From Desulfonatronovibrio sp. (GTDB lineage: Bacteria; Desulfobacterota; Desulfovibrionia; Desulfovibrionales; Desulfonatronovibrionaceae): a stretch of DNA of 36,564 nt. The notes under the pieces were generated by a model. It was not told where the DNA came from, did no database searches, and saw only the letters and a program-made list of their open reading frames with translations. The DNA is taken from NCBI GenBank assembly GCA_007121655.1, contig SKKD01000016.1, positions 1 to 36,564 of the forward strand, given 5' to 3'. The translations under genes were made by a program, and so were the position numbers. Position 1 is the first letter of the stretch; each line of letters begins with the position of its first letter. Shown here one piece after another: positions 31,391 to 36,564 of this stretch.

Positions 31391-33310
31391 TTAATCCTCC
31401 AGAGTAGAGATGTCGCCGACTTCTTCGCCCAGCTCCTGGGCCTTCAGGACTCTGCGCATTATTTTGCCGCTTCTGGTTTTCGGCAATTTATCCCTGAACT
31501 CGATGCTTTTTACCACGGCTACAGGTCCGAGTTCCTTACGCACGTGGGCCTTAAGATCCTTAATAAGCTGATCCGGGTCCGCATTTTCTGCGTCCTCGTT
31601 CAGGGTAACAAACGCCTTGGCCACTTCATGCTTGATTTTATCGGGTATGCCGATGACTGCGGCCTCAGCAACGAGCTTATGAGAAACAAGAGCGCTTTCA
31701 AGCTCAGCAGTACCCACCCTGTGGCCGGCAATATTGAGAACATCATCAGAACGTCCCTGAATCCAGAAATAACCATCTTCATCCTTCCGGGCCACATCTC
31801 CGGCCAGAAAATAACCGGGAAATTTTTCCCAGTATGTCTTCTTGTATCTATCAGGATCCTTGTACAGAGTCCTGAGCATGGAAGGCCAGGGATGCTTGAT
31901 GACCAGGTAACCGCCTTTGCCTGGAGGCACGGGTTTGCCATCCTCACCCAGGACATCAGCTTCAATGCCTGGCAGGGGCTTGCATACGGAACCCGGTTTA
32001 AGCAGGGATATGGGCAGTGGACTGATCATGAATGAACCGGTCTCGGTCTGCCACCAGGTATCCATTACCGGACACTCGGAACGGCCGATATTTTTGTAGA
32101 ACCACATCCAGGCTTCAGGGTTGATGGGCTCGCCTACGGTACCCAGAAGCCTCAGGGTGGAAAGGTCGTGTTGCTTGGGGTACTGGGCTCCATAACGCAT
32201 GAGCATACGAATAAGAGTCGGGGCAGTATAAAAAATATTCACTCCGTACCTGGCCACAATATTCCATAGACGGTCGGCCTGGGGGTATAAAGGATGACCT
32301 TCAAACATGATGGTGGTGGTGCCGGCCATGAGCGGACCATAAATCACATAACTATGTCCGGTGATCCATCCGGCGTCTGCTGTACACCAGAAGATATCCG
32401 TTGGTTTTATGTCGAACACCCAGTTCAGGGAACGGTGCACCCCGACCATGTAACCGCCGTGGGTATGGACAATTCCCTTTGGTTTCCCGGTAGTCCCGGA
32501 ACTGAACAGCAGAAAAAGCATATCCTCAGAGTCCATCACCTCGGTTTCGGAAATCGGACTTTCCCGGCGAACCAGGTCTTCATACCAGATATCGCGCATC
32601 TCGGTCATTTCTATCTCTACATTGGCCCGGTGAACCACAACCACTGTATCTATGCAGTCGCAGCCGCCAACCAGAGCCTCATCCACAATGCTTTTCAGAT
32701 TGATGACCCGGCCATTGCGGTAAAATCCGTCAGCTGTGATTACCAGCTTGGCCTGGGCGTCATCAATACGGTCACGCAAAGCCTTGGCGGAAAATCCTGC
32801 AAAGACCATGCTGTGCACTGCACCCACTTTGGCAACTGCCAGAAGGGCGATCATGGTTTCCGGCAAAGGAGGCAGGTAAAGAACGACCCGGTCGCCCTTT
32901 TTTATCCCCAGTGATCTCAGAGCGTTGGCGAATTTGTTGACTGCCCGGTACAGCTCGTAATAGGTCATTTTTTTGGAATCACCGGGCTCTCCTTCCCAGA
33001 TCAGAGCCAGCTTGTTTTTGTTGGCGGTTTCAATGTGTCGGTCAAGGGCATTATAAACAATATTGCACTTGGCGCCTGTAAACCACTTGAAAAACGGAGC
33101 TTCAGAATCATCCAGAACCTTATCCCATTTCTTGAACCAATCAAGTTCCTTGGCTGCCTCCTCCCAATAGCCGAGATAGTCATCCCTGGTTTTCTTCATT
33201 ACCTCAGAATACTCCTGAGGATTGATGTTGGCCTCTATTACCATCTGGGGAAGGGGACGAAAAACTCGTTCTTCCTGTAGTAGCGAATCAAGGGATCCAT
33301 TGCCTTCCAT
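31391..33310 (-). CDS. acs: Acetyl-CoA synthetase (AMP-forming)
   Basis: Activates acetate to acetyl-CoA with ATP, via acetyl-AMP; cytoplasmic. 639 aa, close to the usual ~650. The N-terminal ACAS domain has YLGYWEEAAKELDWFKKWDKVLDDSEAPFFKWFTGAKCNIVYNALDRH. AMP-binding motifs are LFSSGTTGKPKGIVHTHGGYMV, the acetate/CoA region DIFWCTADAGWITGHSYVIYGPL, and DTWWQTETGSFMISPLP with the acetate-pocket Trp. The C-terminal LPKTRSGKIMRRVL holds the Lys whose acetylation switches off Acs in other bacteria. Start has AGGAGG. The upstream 383 bases show no clear promoter. Confidence 0.97.
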   Translation of the reverse strand: MEGNGSLDSLLQEERVFRPLPQMVIEANINPQEYSEVMKKTRDDYLGYWEEAAKELDWFKKWDKVLDDSEAPFFKWFTGAKCNIVYNALDRHIETANKNKLALIWEGEPGDSKKMTYYELYRAVNKFANALRSLGIKKGDRVVLYLPPLPETMIALLAVAKVGAVHSMVFAGFSAKALRDRIDDAQAKLVITADGFYRNGRVINLKSIVDEALVGGCDCIDTVVVVHRANVEIEMTEMRDIWYEDLVRRESPISETEVMDSEDMLFLLFSSGTTGKPKGIVHTHGGYMVGVHRSLNWVFDIKPTDIFWCTADAGWITGHSYVIYGPLMAGTTTIMFEGHPLYPQADRLWNIVARYGVNIFYTAPTLIRMLMRYGAQYPKQHDLSTLRLLGTVGEPINPEAWMWFYKNIGRSECPVMDTWWQTETGSFMISPLPISLLKPGSVCKPLPGIEADVLGEDGKPVPPGKGGYLVIKHPWPSMLRTLYKDPDRYKKTYWEKFPGYFLAGDVARKDEDGYFWIQGRSDDVLNIAGHRVGTAELESALVSHKLVAEAAVIGIPDKIKHEVAKAFVTLNEDAENADPDQLIKDLKAHVRKELGPVAVVKSIEFRDKLPKTRSGKIMRRVLKAQELGEEVGDISTLED

Positions 33311-33693
33311 AAAATCCTCCTTTGTCTCAACAAAAATGCTAAGAACTCTATCTTTTAGTCTGGTTGAAAAAATAATATTTCAAATAAAAATACGTCCGTT
33401 AAAACCTGATGCTAATATATATAAACCTATTGAAACCAAACTGAAATTTTAATCGGCTAAAGGCAATTAAGTCTAGTTAAACGGTGACTTCAGGATCAAA
33501 ATCCCGAGAATTATCTATTATTATGGGTTAAACTTGTATATCCCAGCAAGCCAGTTAAAATCTACCAATTGCTGCGTCCCGCAAAAATTTCAGATTCTTA
33601 CGCATCTCTAAATGCGCTTCGACCTTGTTTTTTTTGCTCATTGCTCTGGGAATTTTTCAAAAGCCTGTGAATTAGAAACTTTTCAATATACTG
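33311..33693. other. Intergenic region upstream of acs
   Basis: About 380 AT-rich bases between acs and the LytTR gene. I see no convincing -35/-10 pair, no sigma-54 element (TGGC-N8-TTGCA) and no gene. A short CGCAT/ATGCG hairpin (around 33600-33616) is too weak to be called a terminator. It must carry the acs promoter and possibly the binding site of the adjacent regulator. Confidence 0.45.
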
Positions 33694-34557
33694 CTATAAC
33701 CCCAGGATCTGTTTGAGTTCACTGATTCTTCTTCTGCTGATGGGAAGCTCAATCTTCTTGCGCCCCGCAGTCCTGAGCATGAAGTTGCTTCCAGGCAGTG
33801 AGGCTATTTCATTAACCATTTCAAGATTAACCAGGTATTTGCGATGCACCCGGAAAAAACCATGCTTGCTCAGCCTTTCTTCAAGATTTTTCAAACGGTA
33901 AGAAGTCAGAAATTTTTCCTGTGAAGTATGCACAAAGCTGTAGTCTTCATATGCCTCAACAAACACGATCTGATTGTAGGGCACCAGGATCATTTTCCCT
34001 TCCATATTTATGGGCAGCTTTTCAATCTCCAGGCGGGTCTTTTGATTTATATTCCAGGCCTGCCTGAGAGCTGATAAAAATGAATCCTCCTCGGTTTCAT
34101 TGAGGCTGAGCTTGACTGTTTCTTCTTTCAGGTCATGCTGGTACCTGGAATTATCAGGCTTGTCCCTGTCGACTATTCTGGTTTGAGCCGTGTATCTGTG
34201 CAGTCTTTCAACAGTTTTCCGGACCCTGGACCTGGAAAATGGCCAGACCAGATAATCAGTAGCCCCAACCTCAAAGGCCTTAAAGGCCAGCAACTCGTCA
34301 TCAGCCAGGAAAACTATATTGGGCCTTTGCTTCCTTTGATTGAGAATCTGGGTAAGCTCAATCCCGTCTACACCATTGGGCAGGTTTATCCCCAGGAAAA
34401 AAACATCATAAGAGATACTCTCAAGAAGCTCCAGGGCCTCAAACGAAGTCATGGCCTCACCCAGAATTTTCACCCGGCTCTCTCCGGACAGATATTCCCG
34501 AAGCTTTATGGTTACCTCTCGTTCAGGATGAATAATAAGGGCTTTTAAAAAAGGCAT
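33694..34557 (-). CDS. LytTR regulator with a degenerate (pseudo-)receiver domain
   Basis: 287 aa. An N-terminal domain (~1-120) has the clear layout of a receiver (KALIIHPEREVTIKLREYL, YDVFFLGINLPNGVDGIELTQIL, AFKAFEVGATDYLVWPF). The acidic pair is H10-P11, the phosphoacceptor Asp is Gly56, the switch Thr is Ala85, and the Lys is Trp105. Classical phosphorylation is therefore not expected. A linker (~121-180) leads to a LytTR DNA-binding domain (~184-287; MILVPYNQIVFVEAYEDYSFVHTSQEKFLTSYRLKNLEERLSKHGFFRVHRKYLVNLEMV). It lies upstream of acs in the same direction and could control it, but this is inference. No histidine kinase is nearby. Confidence 0.92.
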   Translation of the reverse strand: MPFLKALIIHPEREVTIKLREYLSGESRVKILGEAMTSFEALELLESISYDVFFLGINLPNGVDGIELTQILNQRKQRPNIVFLADDELLAFKAFEVGATDYLVWPFSRSRVRKTVERLHRYTAQTRIVDRDKPDNSRYQHDLKEETVKLSLNETEEDSFLSALRQAWNINQKTRLEIEKLPINMEGKMILVPYNQIVFVEAYEDYSFVHTSQEKFLTSYRLKNLEERLSKHGFFRVHRKYLVNLEMVNEIASLPGSNFMLRTAGRKKIELPISRRRISELKQILGL

Positions 34558-34658
34558 GGATCCCTGACCTTTTAATGAATAACGGGGCTGTTTTGCTCAA
34601 TGTAAATATATACTGACTGACTGTTAACCCGAATTCATTTGAGATGACAAGTCTTAGT

Positions 34659-34940
34659 TTAGCCGATACTTAATTCACCTGTTTCAGTTTCTCCGTCCTC
34701 ACCATCATACCATTCCAATTCTATCTCCAGGGATTTTTTAAGGGTATCCCGTCCTGACTTGGTTTCCTCTTCTACTTTGAATTCAAGAGTAACGGTCTTG
34801 GGAATTACCAGATAAATTTCCTCCTTGCCGTGAGAAAGCATTATCCGACCGGATTCAAGCTTGTCAGCAACGGTTCTCAGTATGGATGCAACCTCAGAAG
34901 TTTGTTTTTTTTCTTCGCTTTTAAAGAGTACCTTTTCCAC
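34659..34940 (-). CDS. Amphi-Trp domain protein
   Basis: 93 aa, GTG start with AGGAG seven bases before it; an ATG slightly upstream is out of frame. The sequence KVLFKSEEKKQTSEVASILRTVADKLESGRIMLSHGKEEIYLVIPKTVTLEFKVEEETKSGRDTLKKSLEIELEW is that of the amphi-Trp domain, named for its conserved amphipathic pattern that ends in a Trp. The family is small, occurs in anaerobes and has no proven function. The tail is acidic (YDGEDGETETGELSIG). It lies 102 bases upstream of the LytTR gene. Confidence 0.85.
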   Translation of the reverse strand: MEKVLFKSEEKKQTSEVASILRTVADKLESGRIMLSHGKEEIYLVIPKTVTLEFKVEEETKSGRDTLKKSLEIELEWYDGEDGETETGELSIG

Positions 34941-35171
34941 GTCATAACTCCTTTTTATTCATTTAATAAATCAAATGATGCCTTTTCTGCCTTTATCAAC
35001 AGCTTCGGGATATGAAACTTATTGAGACACGGTCTATACAGCGCCCCTTTCGGGATTTTCTGAAATTAATATAAGCAGCAATCCAGACCGAACAATACAA
35101 ATTACATTTGCAGTCAAGCATAAACCTTTCATCCGGTGCTGCAATAAGATCTTAGAAGCCATGATGATTGG

Positions 35172-36161
35172 CTACCTGTACTTAATTGCACTGATCCGCA
35201 TAAGCTTATCAAAGGAGTGCAGAGCTTCAATACGTCTGAATGTACCGGTTCGCCCTCTCATAACCATGGAACTGGTCAGGGCTCCCTCACCGGTAAACTG
35301 AACGCCCTTTAAGAAAGTTCCGCCGGAAATGCCGGTTGCTGCAAAAAATACATCATCATTTTTAACCAATTCTTCCAGGGTAAGTACATGGTTAAGGTTA
35401 TATCCTGCATCAATCACGGCCTTTTTCTCATCTTCAGACTGGGGATCCAGCATCCCCTGCATTTCACCGCCCATAACCCGGATTGCCGTGGCGGCCAGCA
35501 CTCCTTCCGGGGTGCCTCCGGTACCCATCATAACATCAACATCTCCACCCGGAGTAACAGCCATCAGCGCACCTGCCACATCACCGTCAGTGTGCAGCTG
35601 AATCCTTGCCCCTGCCTTGCGGATATCATGAATCAACTTTTCGTGCCTAGGCTTGTCCAGAACAAAAACAACCAGGTCGTCCACCGACTTTCCTATAGCT
35701 TTGGCTACTTTTCTTAAATTCTCAGCCACAGGCCTTTTTATATCGACATGGTATTTGGCCTGGTAAGGAACCACGAGTTTTTTCATGTAATAGGCCGGAC
35801 CTGGATCGTACATGGTTCCCTTTGGGGCAAGGGAAACTACTGCAATGGCATTTGGCCTGCCAAATGCCAGAAGCCTGGTGCCTTCAACCGGATCCACAGC
35901 CACATCCATCTCAGGCCCTTTTCCCGTACCCAGCTTTTCTCCTTTAAAAAGCATTGGGGCTTCATCCTTTTCCCCTTCTCCGATCACAACGGTTCCCTTT
36001 ATATCAAGAACATTAAAGCTAAGCCGCATGGCATCGACCGCAGCCTTGTCTCCTTCAATCTTATTGCCCCGACCCAGCCAGCGTGATGATGCCAGGGCAG
36101 CAGCCTCAGTAACACGAACCAGATCAAGGGCCAGATTCCGGCCTGGTACTTCCTGAATCAT
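35172..36161 (-). CDS. glpX: Class II fructose-1,6-bisphosphatase
   Basis: Gluconeogenic phosphatase that removes the 1-phosphate of fructose-1,6-bisphosphate; cytoplasmic. The start is ATG at 36161 (329 aa) with AAGGAG five bases before it; the track start GTG at 36167 overlaps that site. Family motifs: AALASSRWLGRGNKIEGDKAAVDAMR, VIGEGEKDEAPMLFKGEKLG (metal site), DVAVDPVEGTRLLAFGRPNAIAVV (catalytic DPxEGT) and DVMMGTGGTPEGVLAATAIRVMGGEMQG. Together with Acs it would allow growth on acetate-derived carbon. No terminator is evident downstream. Confidence 0.96.
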   Translation of the reverse strand: MIQEVPGRNLALDLVRVTEAAALASSRWLGRGNKIEGDKAAVDAMRLSFNVLDIKGTVVIGEGEKDEAPMLFKGEKLGTGKGPEMDVAVDPVEGTRLLAFGRPNAIAVVSLAPKGTMYDPGPAYYMKKLVVPYQAKYHVDIKRPVAENLRKVAKAIGKSVDDLVVFVLDKPRHEKLIHDIRKAGARIQLHTDGDVAGALMAVTPGGDVDVMMGTGGTPEGVLAATAIRVMGGEMQGMLDPQSEDEKKAVIDAGYNLNHVLTLEELVKNDDVFFAATGISGGTFLKGVQFTGEGALTSSMVMRGRTGTFRRIEALHSFDKLMRISAIKYR

Positions 36162-36264
36162 GATCACTCCTTGGTGTTAAGTTTAACAAACTAACTTTTC
36201 ATTTATCGGAATAAGCCTTAGTTTATTTTCATCCGGAAGGACTGTTTACCTCAGGAATGCAAAT

Positions 36265-36293
36265 TTGACAAATTAGGCTGATATGTTTGATAT
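36265..36293 (+). promoter_or_regulatory. Weak promoter candidate for the last gene
   Basis: TTGACA (36265-36270) is perfect, but the hexamer 17 bases later is TGATAT, only a half match. About 85 bases separate it from the ATG at 36380. Confidence 0.3.
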
Positions 36294-36379
36294 TCCTGAT
36301 GATGACTCTTTATAGATATAACAATAATAGTAAGAGACAAAAGATCAAGTGACTCCCTTTGGAGTTTCTCGGAAATCAA

Positions 36380-36564
36380 ATGAAATTCTGGGCATCTATA
36401 AAAACCGGAGCCAGAGAATATGTAAGCTGGGTTACTCCCAATTTGGCGGTAGGGCCCGCTCCCATGTCTTATGATCAACTTGAACGGCTGAAAGCGGCCG
36501 GAATTAATTCTATTATCAACCTTTGTGCTGAATTTCCCGACCTGCCTCAGATTGAAAAAAATGA
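36380..36564 (+). CDS. Dual-specificity phosphatase-like protein, 5' part (cut by window edge)
   Basis: This frame is not in the ORF track because it runs off the window. From ATG at 36380 it reads MKFWASIKTGAREYVSWVTP, then a segment with NLAVGPAPMSYDQLERLKAAGINSIINLCAEF. That is the typical N-terminal strand-helix-strand of cysteine-based dual-specificity phosphatases (tyrosine phosphatase fold). The catalytic HCxxGxxR motif would lie beyond the window. A modest ribosome site CGGAAA precedes the ATG. The 75-codon minus-strand ORF at 36251-36478 is the shadow of this gene. Confidence 0.75.
   Translation, partial: MKFWASIKTGAREYVSWVTPNLAVGPAPMSYDQLERLKAAGINSIINLCAEFPDLPQIEKN

Noticed and set aside
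31204-31407. 67-aa ORF on the plus strand
   Set aside because: It crosses the acs terminator hairpin and the acs end, and its last part is encoded by the stem; no family features.
31289-32035. 248-aa plus-strand ORF
   Set aside because: Antisense shadow of acs.
32294-32914. 206-aa plus-strand ORF
   Set aside because: Antisense shadow of acs, low-complexity translation.
33600-33616. Hairpin CGCAT/ATGCG downstream of the LytTR gene
   Set aside because: Too short and without a T-run on the minus strand.
1-36564. CRISPR arrays, insertion sequences, prophage genes
   Set aside because: No regular spaced repeats, transposase or phage proteins were seen on either strand.

Overview
This window looks like chromosomal core DNA from a Gram-negative sulfate-reducing bacterium of the order Desulfovibrionales (Desulfobacterota, formerly Deltaproteobacteria). 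The inference rests on the gene order lysS-lolC-lolD-bamA-skp-lpxD-fabZ-lpxA-lpxI, the use of LpxI in lipid A synthesis, an aldehyde:ferredoxin oxidoreductase with its own MoaD/ThiF partners, a Re-citrate-synthase-type enzyme, a MucR-like regulator and an amphi-Trp protein. The moderate GC content and the glycine-betaine importer would fit a salt-adapted genus such as Desulfonatronovibrio, but the genus cannot be fixed from sequence alone. Gene density is high, and no phage, insertion sequence, CRISPR array or obvious island was seen.

Layout. 1-3093 (minus strand): the 5' part of a tRNA, a terminator, and a proV-proW-proX betaine/proline ABC importer operon with two hairpins between proW and proX. 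3094-3500: an AT-rich divergent region with three inverted repeats. 3501-13499 (plus): lysyl-tRNA synthetase followed by an envelope operon for lipoprotein release (LolC, LolD), outer-membrane protein assembly (BamA, Skp) and lipid A synthesis (LpxD, FabZ, LpxA, LpxI). 13606-16479 (plus): a tungsten/molybdenum oxidoreductase cassette of AOR, a MoaD-like protein and a ThiF/MoeB-like protein. 16570-21031 (plus): RdgB, GlmS and an AmiC-type amidase. 21028-21957 (minus): a cation diffusion facilitator. 22109-23378 (plus): an unknown protein and a LysM lipoprotein that ends in a strong terminator.

23573-23650 holds a REP-like palindromic repeat. 23716-30352 (plus): a Re-citrate-synthase-like enzyme with an added C-terminal Cache-like domain, a small lipoprotein, CoaBC, an unrecognised protein, NfeD protease, a slipin and a small helical protein. 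30568-36161 (minus): a MucR/Ros-like regulator, acetyl-CoA synthetase, a LytTR regulator whose receiver domain has lost its active-site residues, an amphi-Trp protein and class II fructose-1,6-bisphosphatase. The window closes at 36380 with the start of a dual-specificity-phosphatase-like gene on the plus strand.

Functionally, the window joins envelope biogenesis (lipid A, BAM, Lol, amidase, LysM, GlmS for UDP-GlcNAc) with acetyl-CoA and central carbon metabolism (Re-citrate synthase, Acs, CoaBC, GlpX, AOR). The two most unusual items are the citrate-synthase/Cache fusion and the degenerate receiver-LytTR protein next to acs. No wholly new multi-gene system is evident. Unknown genes at 22109-22804, 27250-27879 and 30068-30352 remain open.
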